Virus record (IMG/VR): IMGVR_UViG_3300011115_000708
Span: 1-64,000 of that record
DNA length: 64,000 nt
Reading direction: 5' to 3' (one strand)
Origin: a virus
Every line of letters starts with the position of its first letter. The first letter of the stretch is position 1. The translations under genes and the position numbers were made by a program. This document shows positions 1 to 7,164 of the stretch, piece after piece. A model generated the notes under the pieces. The model did not search any database. It had not been told where the DNA came from and worked only from the letters and a program-made list of their open reading frames with translations.

Positions 1-1
1 T

Positions 2-340
2 CGGAGGTGGAGGGCAGACTTTGGGCATGAGGGGGCGAAGGTGTTGAGCGAGATCGAGGGCGGTGCGTGGGGTGGCAGACACACCAGGGGTGGGGGATTC
101 ACGGCAGACCTGGAGAAGTACCTGGCCGCATTCCTGAATGGGTGGACGGTGGTGAGGATCGGTGCTGGGCAGATCAACTCGGTGGTGGTGCAGGCGGTGA
201 TCGAGCAGGTGAGGACGAGGATGGGCGTGAGGGTGGGAGTGGGAGCGGCGGTGGGAGATAGCGCGGAGAGCGTGAGCCGTGGCGGTGATAGCGCCGAGAG
301 CGTAGCGGATAGCGCCGAGAGCGTGGAGTGGCTGCGGTGA
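2..340 (+). CDS. PD-(D/E)XK / VRR-like phage endonuclease, 3' part only
   Basis: The reading frame is open from the first bases of the window, so the N-terminus lies outside. The visible 112 residues read WRADFGHEG near the start, then EIEGGAW, RHTRG, LEKYLAAFLNGW and VVRIGAGQI. This matches the C-terminal half of small phage/bacterial endonucleases of the DUF559/VRR type, where an Asp and the E-x-G pair sit in the active site and the last strand reads GW-x-V-x-R. A Met at base 41 could start a shorter product, but the conserved D lies upstream of it, so I treat the gene as truncated by the window edge. After the nuclease core there is a low-complexity tail with DSAESV three times, encoded by near-identical 17-base repeats. 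The role is probably Holliday junction or branched-DNA processing; that part is inference. Confidence 0.6.
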   Translation, partial: RRWRADFGHEGAKVLSEIEGGAWGGRHTRGGGFTADLEKYLAAFLNGWTVVRIGAGQINSVVVQAVIEQVRTRMGVRVGVGAAVGDSAESVSRGGDSAESVADSAESVEWLR

Positions 341-341
341 A

Positions 342-394
342 TTTTTTTGATTTTTTTTTCGTTTTTTTTCGACCGTCGATTTTTTCTGGTTTTT
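342..394. other. Phased T-tracts (possible intrinsically bent DNA)
   Basis: Directly after the nuclease stop there are runs of 7, 9, 8, 6 and 5 thymines at 342-348, 351-359, 362-369, 380-385 and 390-394. The first three have centres about 10 bases apart, which is helical phasing and predicts curvature. No stem precedes them, so they are not a classical Rho-independent terminator. The rest of the gene-free stretch 341-636 is GC-rich with several GTCTG pentamers and holds no coding region I can support. Confidence 0.4.
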
Positions 395-581
395 CCTCCA
401 GCCTGTCTGCGCTCGGCGGCCTCGGCGGCCTCGGCGGGTGGATCGGGCGGGTTGTCGGGCGGTGATCTGGATGGATGGGGCCGCGCTGGCGCTGGGCGGT
501 GTCTGTGGGCTCGTCTGGCGGCCTGTCTGGGACTGGACAGCGGAAATGGGGTGCGGCCTGCCTGAGGGCCGTTTGCGGCGC

Positions 582-613
582 AAAAAAAGGGAGGCCGTTT
601 CGGGCCTCCCTTT
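582..613 (-). terminator. Rho-independent terminator, mainly for the minus-strand operon
   Basis: A perfect 8-bp stem, GGGAGGCC at 589-596 and GGCCTCCC at 603-610, closes a 6-base loop. It is flanked by seven A on the left (582-588), which become seven U on the minus-strand transcript, and by TTT on the right. It lies just past the 3' end of the minus-strand gene ending at 637, where a terminator for that operon is expected. It may also act weakly on transcripts from the left. Confidence 0.85.
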
Positions 614-636
614 GATGGGATGGGGGGATCGGGCCG

Positions 637-813
637 TCAGTATCGGCCTCGGGCCGTGGCGGTGAGCCAAGCGGTGGCAAGGGCCGCGATAGCGGCGGTT
701 AGCCATGCCATGGTCTGCACCACTCGGCCACTCGGCTCTGGGATGAGCTGTCTGCGACGGATGGTCGGGTCTATGATCCGAATCGGGGCGCGGTATGGGT
801 CGGGGGTGATCAT
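637..813 (-). CDS. Small single-pass membrane protein (58 aa)
   Basis: Not recognised by family. The protein starts MITPDPYRAP, has an Arg-rich middle (RIIDPTIRRRQ) and ends with one clear hydrophobic helix, AWLTAAIAALATAWLTA, before a basic tail. I chose the start at 813 because it overlaps the stop of the upstream gene in an ATGA junction, which implies translational coupling; a longer frame from 915 would run backwards through that gene. It is the last gene before the terminator. A holin-like or membrane-anchored accessory role is possible, but nothing in the sequence proves either. Confidence 0.6.
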   Translation of the reverse strand: MITPDPYRAPIRIIDPTIRRRQLIPEPSGRVVQTMAWLTAAIAALATAWLTATARGRY

Positions 814-1142
814 AGTCCTGCAGGGTTGGCGGCTAGTAGGTTGCGGATCTCGGCGAGGGCCTCGGTGGTGTCGGGGTCTGGGCTGGCCATGTCGTCGATC
901 CAGTCGGCGGCCCATTGCAGGGCCGTGACTAGGTCGCCTAGGCGGTGGAGCTGGGCTGATAGGTCTTCGATCTCCTGCAGGATCTCGTGAACGGCCACAA
1001 GGTCGTTGCCTGCGAGCTGGTAGAGTCCAGCGCCTGCGAGAATGTTAATCTCCTCGGCGATGGGGGTGCGGGGCCTGTCTGCTGGGTTGTCTGTGTCGAC
1101 GCTTGTCCAGCCTGCTGGGGTGTCTGTCGGTGGTGTTGTCAT
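810..1142 (-). CDS. Hypothetical protein, 110 aa
   Basis: Not recognised. It is acidic and mostly helical in character, with a Pro/Thr-rich first 25 residues followed by Leu- and Ala-rich heptad-like stretches (ILQEIEDLSAQLHRLGDLV), which suggests a small helical bundle or coiled coil. It lies between the 125-aa conserved gene (22 bases upstream) and the membrane microprotein it overlaps by four bases. Codon use and the CAGAC pentamer content match the rest of the operon. Confidence 0.6.
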   Translation of the reverse strand: MTTPPTDTPAGWTSVDTDNPADRPRTPIAEEINILAGAGLYQLAGNDLVAVHEILQEIEDLSAQLHRLGDLVTALQWAADWIDDMASPDPDTTEALAEIRNLLAANPAGL

Positions 1143-1162
1143 GGTGTTGTGGGGTGGGGTGG

Positions 1163-1540
1163 TTAGTATTCGGACGGCAGGAGGATCGTGGTGCCGTATC
1201 GTTCGCCGTGGCTGTTGGCGGCCTCAGTTATGATCCAGATCTTGAGGTTGTCGAACGAGGGCAGGTGGTAGGCTGAGATGATCCGTGCGCCCGTAATGAG
1301 GGCGCTCTCGTTGGCCTGCTTGTCCTCGTCGTCGAGGTCTCCCCAATCGCCGCTGATGTGGCAAAGGAGACAATGCCCGATCTCAAGCAAGGCTAGTTCG
1401 GTATGCTCAGCGATGAGGTGGCCCACCTCTTCGCTGTTGCGAATCGGGCCCGTGTCGAACTTGGATAACCCCAAGGTTGGTAGTGGCTTGGCTTGGTCTG
1501 CGGCGGCATGTTGCTCGTGGTCTGTTGCGTGGTGTATCAT
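1163..1540 (-). CDS. Conserved phage/plasmid protein (IGHCLLxH-GDWGDL family), 125 aa
   Basis: The segment LLEIGHCLLCHISGDWGDLDDEDKQANESA, seen here in pieces (GHCLLCHISGDWGDL, then DEDKQANESAL), followed by RIISAYHLP, WIITEA and TTILLPSEY, is the signature of a widespread short family on phages and plasmids. Its members are often labelled as type I restriction endonuclease subunit M, with no demonstrated activity. The family core is complete. There is no nuclease or methyltransferase motif. The gene lies in the minus-strand operon between the 283-aa ATPase partner and the 110-aa gene. I would not assign a biochemical function. Confidence 0.7.
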   Translation of the reverse strand: MIHHATDHEQHAAADQAKPLPTLGLSKFDTGPIRNSEEVGHLIAEHTELALLEIGHCLLCHISGDWGDLDDEDKQANESALITGARIISAYHLPSFDNLKIWIITEAANSHGERYGTTILLPSEY

Positions 1541-1625
1541 GTTGTTGTGTTGTTGTTTTGGTGGGATCTGTCTGCGATCCGCGAGCGCTGGGGGGTAGCG
1601 CTTTCGGCCCTCGCAAGGGGCCTCA

Positions 1626-2477
1626 TCAGGCGGTGGCGGCGGTTATGGTGAGGCCGTGCTCGGCGGCCCACCGGGTTATCGCCTGCCATGAACTGGCCGG
1701 GGTAGAGTCGTCTAGGTTGTTGGCAATCGGGAGAATCAGAGCCCCCGGCGGGAAAAGCTGGGCATCTTCGTTTGCGTCCCTTGAGAATCCGTAGCCGGAA
1801 TGAGTGAATTTTGCCCATCCATCAGATTCGTTCGCCTCCACTTGGCGGAAATATAAGCGGCGGTAAGTGGAAGGGCTGAGGGCTCCGGCTAACCTTGAAA
1901 GTTCCAGTGTATCTTCGGCCGCCTTGATTTGGATGATCACGGTTTGCTTGTGCTTGCTTGATCTGCTCGTCTCGGTCGAGAAGTGGCGGAAAAGTTCGCA
2001 GCGAATCACGTCATTTTCAAGCGCGTCAATAAGCCCACAAATTGCGGTTGCTTGGTTCGCGATGCTGCTTGCATTGGTTACGCAGCCAGAACTGCCGGGC
2101 ATGATGAGCGGCAAGACGGTTTTGCCTTTCCGCTCTCCGGGCGCTTTGCGAACCATGCTGCAAGGGTCGCCTGCTGCAGCTCGGGCTGCGTCCGGGAACA
2201 TCCCGGCAATATCGAAGCGCCGGGCGCGGCCTCGGGCTGTGGGTTTCGGCATGGCGGCCTTGGCTGTCTGGAGGGCTTTTAGCCCGGCTGGCCACCCAAG
2301 GCGCGCAAAGTCGAGTGCTTGCTGGAATGTTTCCGCCCCGGTAAAGTTGGTGCGCTCGTGGTTGTTTGTCTGCGTTCTTTGCTCGTAGCGAGCTTTGCGC
2401 CATGCTGGGCTTGCTTGGATCTTGGCGCAATCGTCTGCAAATGCTCCAAGGCTGTTGAATCGTTTGATGGTGTGCAT
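1626..2477 (-). CDS. Uncharacterised partner of the phage CobS-like ATPase (DUF7192-like), 283 aa
   Basis: This gene follows the AAA+ gene directly. Phage CobS/MoxR-like ATPases are commonly followed by a protein of this type, and the central region (GDPCSMVRKAPGE, VLPLIMPGS, IANQATAICGLIDALE) agrees with that family from memory. I chose Met at 2477 (MHTIKRFNSL), five bases after the ATPase stop. A longer frame from 2513 would overlap the ATPase by about 30 bases. No catalytic motif, signal peptide or membrane segment is visible. By analogy with MoxR/VWA pairs it may be the ATPase client or adaptor, but no MIDAS motif is present, so that is inference. Confidence 0.6.
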   Translation of the reverse strand: MHTIKRFNSLGAFADDCAKIQASPAWRKARYEQRTQTNNHERTNFTGAETFQQALDFARLGWPAGLKALQTAKAAMPKPTARGRARRFDIAGMFPDAARAAAGDPCSMVRKAPGERKGKTVLPLIMPGSSGCVTNASSIANQATAICGLIDALENDVIRCELFRHFSTETSRSSKHKQTVIIQIKAAEDTLELSRLAGALSPSTYRRLYFRQVEANESDGWAKFTHSGYGFSRDANEDAQLFPPGALILPIANNLDDSTPASSWQAITRWAAEHGLTITAATA

Positions 2478-2481
2478 GGGG

Positions 2482-3765
2482 TTAGTTTGCGAGGGTGTAA
2501 GCAAGGGTTTCACGAGCTACGGCGGTTTCATTGTCAAGCCGGGTGCGGCTGTCTGCGTCCATACCTTCGAGGGATAGGTTGACGGCATCGCCTGCGGTCA
2601 TTCCTGCCCGGAGGGCTTTGCAAGTGCGGTACGTCATGCGAGGGCTGATCACGTGGCGAATTGAGTGGAGCCGGGCAGCGGCTCGAAGTGCTTGGACGTA
2701 TTGCGCTACGGCTTGGCCGTGCTGGTGGAGCGCTCCGGCAATTGTGTTTTCAAGCTGCGGGTCGTAGTCCATCGCGATTCGAGCAAATCTGTCCATTGTG
2801 GCGGCATCCAGTTGGTTCCGCCCGACATACTCGCGGGAGGCTCCTGCGCCCCATGTGTTGGCTGAGGCGATGCACCGGAAATCTGGGTGACGCTTCACGC
2901 TGCCATCCGGGAAATCAAATTTTCCGTTCGACAAGGCGGCGTTGAATGCCAGCAGGGCGGCAGGGTCGCTAGCGTCGATTTCGTCGAATAGGAACAAGCC
3001 GCCGTGCTCGAACGCTTCGCGGAATGCGGTTCTGATGGTGCGGCCTTGGGCATCCACGAACCCGGTCAGCTTGTACTCGCTGGCCACGGCTCCGGTAAAA
3101 TAAAATGGGGTTTCGAGCGCTTCGGCGCATTGCTCGGCAATAGTGGTTTTTCCGGCCCCGGCTGGGCCTGCAAGAAAGACAGAATCAAAGGCGACAACCT
3201 GCAAAATTCTTGGAAAGGCGCAATGTCTCAGCCCGGCGGGAAGCTCCCGGCGTGTCTGCGGTGCTCCTTCCACGAAAACCGTGGTTTGAGGCGACTGCTG
3301 TGAGTGTTCCGCGATGAGTTCCAAAATTCTTTTTTCGTCGAGCATCCCGGCGGCTTCCTCGCGGATGATCCTTAAAATTTCTTCTCGGTCGAGCGCTGGG
3401 GCCGCTGGTGTGAGGGTGGCTAGGAGTGCCTCAAGGGCGGCTGATGTGGCTGGGCTTGGTGTTGTCATAGTTGCGGGTGTTGTGGTTGGTGTGGTCTGTG
3501 GGAGTTCTTGGCGGGGTGGTGTGGTTGGTGTTGGCAGGGTTTGGGTGCCGTCTGTGCCTGTCAGCGGTGGCAGGCCTCCAACGGCGCGCATGGCGTTGAG
3601 GCGGGTGTTGCTGAGGTCATTATAGACCTCGGCAAGCTCGGCGGTCGGGAGGTTTGCAATCTGGGCATATCTGAGGCCCTTGGCGGTGAGCCACTTTCGG
3701 ATTGCTCCTCTGTTGGTCGAGTTCACTACGGTATGGCCGTCTCTGGTTGGTGTTGTGTCTGTCAT
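2482..3765 (-). CDS. CobS/MoxR-type AAA+ ATPase, 427 aa
   Basis: The motor core occupies roughly residues 180-400. It shows Walker A GPAGAGKT (200-207), Walker B GLFLFDEID (256-264), sensor 1 ASANTWG with N303, and a candidate arginine finger in MDRF (R326). Around it are YKLTGFVDAQG and FDFPDGSVKRHPDFR, typical of phage CobS-like MoxR AAA+ proteins, which remodel or chelate protein/metal complexes. The first 65 residues (RGAIRKWLTAKGL, IANLPTAELAEVYNDL) form a small helical domain. They are followed by a Thr/Pro-rich linker at about 70-110 and a helical neck at 110-160. The start overlaps the stop of the 43-aa membrane protein in an ATGA junction. The phage role of this family is not established. 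Confidence 0.88.
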   Translation of the reverse strand: MTDTTPTRDGHTVVNSTNRGAIRKWLTAKGLRYAQIANLPTAELAEVYNDLSNTRLNAMRAVGGLPPLTGTDGTQTLPTPTTPPRQELPQTTPTTTPATMTTPSPATSAALEALLATLTPAAPALDREEILRIIREEAAGMLDEKRILELIAEHSQQSPQTTVFVEGAPQTRRELPAGLRHCAFPRILQVVAFDSVFLAGPAGAGKTTIAEQCAEALETPFYFTGAVASEYKLTGFVDAQGRTIRTAFREAFEHGGLFLFDEIDASDPAALLAFNAALSNGKFDFPDGSVKRHPDFRCIASANTWGAGASREYVGRNQLDAATMDRFARIAMDYDPQLENTIAGALHQHGQAVAQYVQALRAAARLHSIRHVISPRMTYRTCKALRAGMTAGDAVNLSLEGMDADSRTRLDNETAVARETLAYTLAN

Positions 3766-3893
3766 GGTCTTGTTGTGGTTGGGGTTGGTTCGTTGTGGCC
3801 GTCATCGGCAAATCCGCCGACAAGGGCAAGGAGGCCCAAGAGGGCCGCGATGATCGCGGCTAGGGCCAAGTCGTGTTTTGTGTTGGTGTCCAT
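3762..3893 (-). CDS. Membrane microprotein, 43 aa, coupled to the AAA+ gene
   Basis: This short gene reads MDTNTKHDLALAAIIAALLG and continues LLALVGGFADDG before a polar, Thr/Pro-rich end. The single hydrophobic helix covers roughly residues 9-29. Its TGA overlaps the ATG of the AAA+ ATPase (ATGA at 3762-3765), so the two are very likely co-translated. It is the first gene of the minus-strand operon. The topology would place a short N-terminus inside and about 14 polar residues outside, or the reverse. I know no family. It could anchor the ATPase complex at the membrane, which is inference. Confidence 0.65.
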   Translation of the reverse strand: MDTNTKHDLALAAIIAALLGLLALVGGFADDGHNEPTPTTTRP

Positions 3894-3903
3894 GGTCTGG
3901 GGC

Positions 3904-3920
3904 GTTGGCGCTCGGCCAAC
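3904..3920. promoter_or_regulatory. Inverted repeat in the divergent intergenic region
   Basis: GTTGGC at 3904-3909 and GCCAAC at 3915-3920 form a perfect 6-bp dyad with a 5-base spacer, 10 bases upstream of the first minus-strand gene. The 3894-4044 gap separates the minus-strand operon from the plus-strand small terminase gene, so both promoters should lie here. I see no convincing -35/-10 pair. The dyad may be an operator or a leader hairpin. Confidence 0.3.
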
Positions 3921-4044
3921 TCCGCGTGTGATACGGTTTCGAGGCCTGTCTGTCGAGGTTTTTATCTGGTTATTTTTTCTGGTGATTTTGTCGGGCTGTT
4001 TCGTGCTGGTTTTTAAGGGGTTTGAGCGTTAGTTGTCCTGGGTC

Positions 4045-4575
4045 ATGCACGAAAAAAACAAGGCGGGAGGTGGGTCTGCGGCGGCGGCTGGGGCCGTAGT
4101 CAATGGGCCTAGGGGGCGGTTTACGGGCGGGGCTGATCTCACTGACCAGCAAATTGCGTTCATTGAGCTGGTGGCCAATGGGAGGCCTCATCCTGCGGCG
4201 GCGGTGGCCGCTGGATATTCGGATTCGCGCGCTGGTTGGCGCTTACTACGCAATCCAGCCGTGGTCGCCGCCCTCAAGGAGCGGCAAGCGGCCCTCCTGT
4301 CTGGAGACCTGTCGGGCGTGGCCCTGTCTACGCTGCGCGCTGTCATGACTGACGAGACGGCCCCGGCGGCGGCGCGGGTGTCTGCGGCCAAGTGGACACT
4401 GGAGGCGGCTGGGCATGGCCTCGCGGCGGCGCTCGGGTCTGCGCGTCTGGGCCTCGACATTGCAGACAAGCCACTTTCGGCGCTCTCCCTGTCCGAGCTG
4501 GAGGCCATGGCGGAGCAAGCGGCGGCCTCGGTCGAGTCCATCAAGCGTGCGTCTGGCTCGGTGCTGGACGTTTGA
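4045..4575 (+). CDS. terS: Terminase small subunit
   Basis: The N-terminal domain reads LTDQQIAFIELVANG, AAVAAGYSDSRAGWRLLRNP and VVAALKERQAAL. This is the homeodomain-like DNA-binding fold of the Terminase_2 type, in which the phrase AAxxAGYS and a following NP-x-V-x-x-x-L are diagnostic. The second half is helical (DETAPAAARVSAAKWTLEAAG), as expected for the oligomerisation region. I chose ATG 4045 over a TTG at 4033 in the same frame. Small terminase subunits bind the packaging initiation site, which often lies in or near their own gene. The repeat-rich noncoding DNA just downstream fits that. The large subunit of this module is at 8657, separated by the fibre genes, which is an uncommon spacing. 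Confidence 0.8.
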   Translation: MHEKNKAGGGSAAAAGAVVNGPRGRFTGGADLTDQQIAFIELVANGRPHPAAAVAAGYSDSRAGWRLLRNPAVVAALKERQAALLSGDLSGVALSTLRAVMTDETAPAAARVSAAKWTLEAAGHGLAAALGSARLGLDIADKPLSALSLSELEAMAEQAAASVESIKRASGSVLDV

Positions 4576-5312
4576 CTACTAATCAAAGGCACATGCCCCG
4601 CAATTGCGCGCTAAGGGGTCTGTGGCGCGTCTGTCTGCGTTTTGGGGTATGTGTACCAATTCCAATTTCAAAGAGATTTTAGACTAACAGATCTCTAACA
4701 GATCTCTAACATGTTGAAAGTTGGCACGGAACGTGCGCGAAATGGATGTTTTCCTGTCTGCCTGCGCTCCCCGCGCGCCTGCGGCGCGGTTCCGCCTGCG
4801 GCGGGTTGGATGGTCTGCGCGGTCTGCGCGGTCTGAAAAGTCGGATGGCGGCGGAGCTCGGGGAGGCCGTCCGCCTGTCTGGGCCTGTCTGGCCTGCCTG
4901 TCTGAGCCTGCCTGTCTGAGCAGGCGGAGCCTGCGCCAAGCGGGGCGAAGCCCCGCGAGGGCGCGAAGGCGGCGGAGGCGGAGCGCGCGAAGCCGAGGCG
5001 GAGCCGAGGCGGCGCGAAATGTCGCTCGCTCGCTCCGCTCGCTCGTGGTCAGGCTCGCAGGCTCGCTTCCTGTTTTGACTTGCTCGCCTTGCTCGCTGTG
5101 AATAGCCTCACTGCGTTCGGGTGCTGTTCTGTTCTGCTCACTGCGTTCGCTTGGTTCGCTGCGCTCACTAGCCAGCGAGTGACCCCTGGCGGGGCCCCTC
5201 GGAGGATTTTCAGACTGGTTTCTTGGCCCCACCTAGAAAGTTTGGCTAGTTTGAAAGTTCCCTACTGCATTTTTTTCCTTGCATTACAGACAGCAGACAA
5301 TAATCTGCGCCC
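4576..5312. other. Noncoding, hairpin-rich region between terS and the fibre genes
   Basis: About 740 bases hold no gene I can support. From left to right there is an 11-base tandem repeat (4684-4711) and a hairpin GCACG-GAA-CGTGC (4724-4736). A dense run of GTCTG pentamers follows, eight within 4741-4920. Two adjacent perfect hairpins come next: GCAGGC-GGA-GCCTGC (4920-4934) and GCGGGGC-GAA-GCCCCGC (4940-4956). A low-complexity stretch of GCTCGCTC-type repeats runs to about 5100. Composition changes from very GC-rich to about balanced near 5200-5250. Plausible functions are a packaging (pac/cos) site, an origin, or a late leader. None is proven. Confidence 0.5.
4684..4711 (+). repeat. Iteron-like 11-bp tandem repeat
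   Basis: CTAACAGATCT occurs twice head to tail (4684-4694 and 4695-4705) and a third, partial CTAACAT follows. The 11-base period matches one turn of DNA, so a bound protein would contact the same face. It lies 110 bases after the terS stop. It could be a terminase-binding or replication-initiator site. Confidence 0.5.
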
Positions 5313-6302
5313 ATGCCAAAGCAAATTTTGAATGCCAATGGAGCAGCCGATGTGATCAATTGGTACGGCGGTGACGGAACCATGGCCGTATCTGGGCAGT
5401 TCAACAGCGGAAGCGTAAAGCTGCAAGTGTCAATCGACAATGGGGATTCCTGGTTTGATGCAAAAGATTCTGGAGGCAATTCATTGCTTTTAAGTGAAAA
5501 TGGTGCTATCAGTTTCTCAGTATCCCCATGTAAATTACGGGCAGTTATGGCGGGAGCTAGTGAAGCTGGAGGAACTCAACAAACCGAAACTCTCACTCTA
5601 GTAGGCCCATCTGCAGTGGCTGCTACTGTAGCGGTGTTGTTCCTGGCGAACCCAGCACTTGGCGACACCATCATGATTAGCAACGGAACGTCGAGAACCT
5701 ATACGTTCACATCAACAAGTGGAACCAACAACATCGTGAGGGGAGCAAACCTATCTGCCACACTCACGGCTATTGCCGCCAAGCTGGTTGCAGACGGATA
5801 CCCGACAGTGGCGAGCCTCGGAACTACCCTGACATTCACTGCGGCGACTGTTGGGACAGTAGGAAATGGTTACAATGTTCAGCTTGTAGGAGCATCACCA
5901 TTCTTCAGCGTAACTGGCAACTACAACTACTCTGGCGGGAAAGACGCTGGAGTCCTAACGGAATCTGGCAACATCACGCTTGAATTTGATTCTAGTTTCT
6001 TTGGATCATTTGTATTGTCTGTGCCAGTTCTAAAAGGAGACATCCGTGCAACCTGGGTTCAGAAGATTGCAAACGCTCTTCAGAACGAAAACCGAATTGG
6101 AAAAAATTACCAGGTCACAAACAACGGATCAATCATAACCATGACCTTCATCGGTTTAGACACATCGAATGACAGCACCTTGCGAGTAAGGGCCCTGAAT
6201 GGATCTCCAAGCCCAGGACTTCCAGCAACATACACGTCAGCAAATGGAACATTCGGTGTGACAACTCTTCCAATCGTAACGGTAGTAATCGAAGAGCGCT
6301 AA
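5313..6302 (+). CDS. Virion-associated protein of the fibre cluster, 329 aa
   Basis: Not assignable to a named family. It starts MPKQILNANG and has an N-terminal beta-rich part (YGGDGTMAVSGQFNSGSVKL, DNGDSWFDAKDSGG) of the kind seen in phage structural proteins. Two repeats of a mixed alpha/beta module follow: about residues 105-205 (GDTIMISNGTSRTYTFTS, VADGYPTV, LTFTAATVG) and 210-310 (FVLSVPVLKGDIRATWVQKI, YQVTNNGSIITMTF, NDSTLRVRALNG). It is the first gene after the noncoding region, and the leader carries CAGAC at 5287 and 5294. No signal peptide or membrane segment is visible. It is likely a tail or fibre component. The second module resembles part of the protein at 53962. Confidence 0.7.
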   Translation: MPKQILNANGAADVINWYGGDGTMAVSGQFNSGSVKLQVSIDNGDSWFDAKDSGGNSLLLSENGAISFSVSPCKLRAVMAGASEAGGTQQTETLTLVGPSAVAATVAVLFLANPALGDTIMISNGTSRTYTFTSTSGTNNIVRGANLSATLTAIAAKLVADGYPTVASLGTTLTFTAATVGTVGNGYNVQLVGASPFFSVTGNYNYSGGKDAGVLTESGNITLEFDSSFFGSFVLSVPVLKGDIRATWVQKIANALQNENRIGKNYQVTNNGSIITMTFIGLDTSNDSTLRVRALNGSPSPGLPATYTSANGTFGVTTLPIVTVVIEER

Positions 6303-6320
6303 ACGAATCCAGCACCAAGC

Positions 6321-7139
6321 ATGTCAAACAAAGGAAAGTCTGATAACCTGACTGGACTAGGACTCAACGGTGTTGGGTCTGCGGGAATGGGATATTCTGG
6401 AATGGGATACGGGGGGATTGCTGGAATGCCGACTGGAGGTCTGACAGACAGAATTGTTGCACACTGGACTTTTAATGAGACATCTGGAGTTCGGTATGAT
6501 TCAGTTGGTGTGGCAAACCTCACGCCTCAATCAATCGACTCAACAACAGCAGCTTACATCCAAGGAATAATTGGTGGTGCTGTGAGCCTTAGTAACGAGA
6601 CTTACTTGGTTGGAGAATACCTTCTTCCACTTACGGGGAGAGCCGCATCATTCAGTGTTTGGATAAAGAGAAACATAGGCGAGGAAAATGGCTATGTTGA
6701 CTACTCATTATTCCTCCTCAATGAATACCCATCATTCTACATCACTGATATAGGGAAAGTTGACATTGGAATATCTCCAGGAGGAGGAACTGAAGAATGC
6801 AGGGTGAGAAGTCAGGTTAGCATCGACGACAACCAGTGGCATCATATCGTTGGGACAAGCGATGGCGACCTTCAGAAGATGTACATTGATGGAGTCCTTC
6901 ATAGGACTGGTGGAGATGAATACACTCTCATATCAGACACTCCAGGCGTAGACATGAGTCTGACATTCCCCGATCTTCCATATCGAGATGTTATTATCAA
7001 TGCAATTCTTCCAGTAGAAGACTTTGGAACAGCCCCATGTTCGGTTGACTCTTTCTCAGTCTGGAACAGGGAACTTTCAGCGGAAGAGGTAACTCAACTC
7101 TACAACGGTGGAGATGGGCTTGACTACGTCGATTACTGA
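6321..7139 (+). CDS. LamG/concanavalin-like domain virion protein
   Basis: After a Gly-rich, repetitive N-terminus (GMGYSGMGYGGIAGMP, about residues 22-40) the protein shows a LamG-type jelly roll: VAHWTFNETSGVRYDSVG, the GGAVSLS strand, AASFSVWIKR, the WHHIVGTSDGD strand, MYIDGVLHR, and the closing DSFSVWNRELSAEEVTQLYN. These are the standard landmarks of LamG/Laminin_G_3 domains, which bind glycans. The domain covers nearly the whole protein. It sits between two other fibre-cluster genes, 18 bases after the first, so a receptor-binding or adhesin role on the virion surface is likely. The Gly-rich segment could act as a flexible linker to the tail. Confidence 0.85.
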   Translation: MSNKGKSDNLTGLGLNGVGSAGMGYSGMGYGGIAGMPTGGLTDRIVAHWTFNETSGVRYDSVGVANLTPQSIDSTTAAYIQGIIGGAVSLSNETYLVGEYLLPLTGRAASFSVWIKRNIGEENGYVDYSLFLLNEYPSFYITDIGKVDIGISPGGGTEECRVRSQVSIDDNQWHHIVGTSDGDLQKMYIDGVLHRTGGDEYTLISDTPGVDMSLTFPDLPYRDVIINAILPVEDFGTAPCSVDSFSVWNRELSAEEVTQLYNGGDGLDYVDY

Positions 7140-7164
7140 TAACCAACTTTAAGAAAAAAATCAA

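Noticed and set aside
174-680. 168-codon minus-strand open frame across the left noncoding region
   Set aside because: Its translation is Pro/Arg/Ser-rich low-complexity sequence typical of shadow frames in GC-rich DNA. It crosses the terminator at 582-613 and the 3' end of the plus-strand nuclease.
1163-1540. Type I restriction subunit M
   Set aside because: That label is common for this short family, but no methyltransferase motif is present, so I do not adopt the function.
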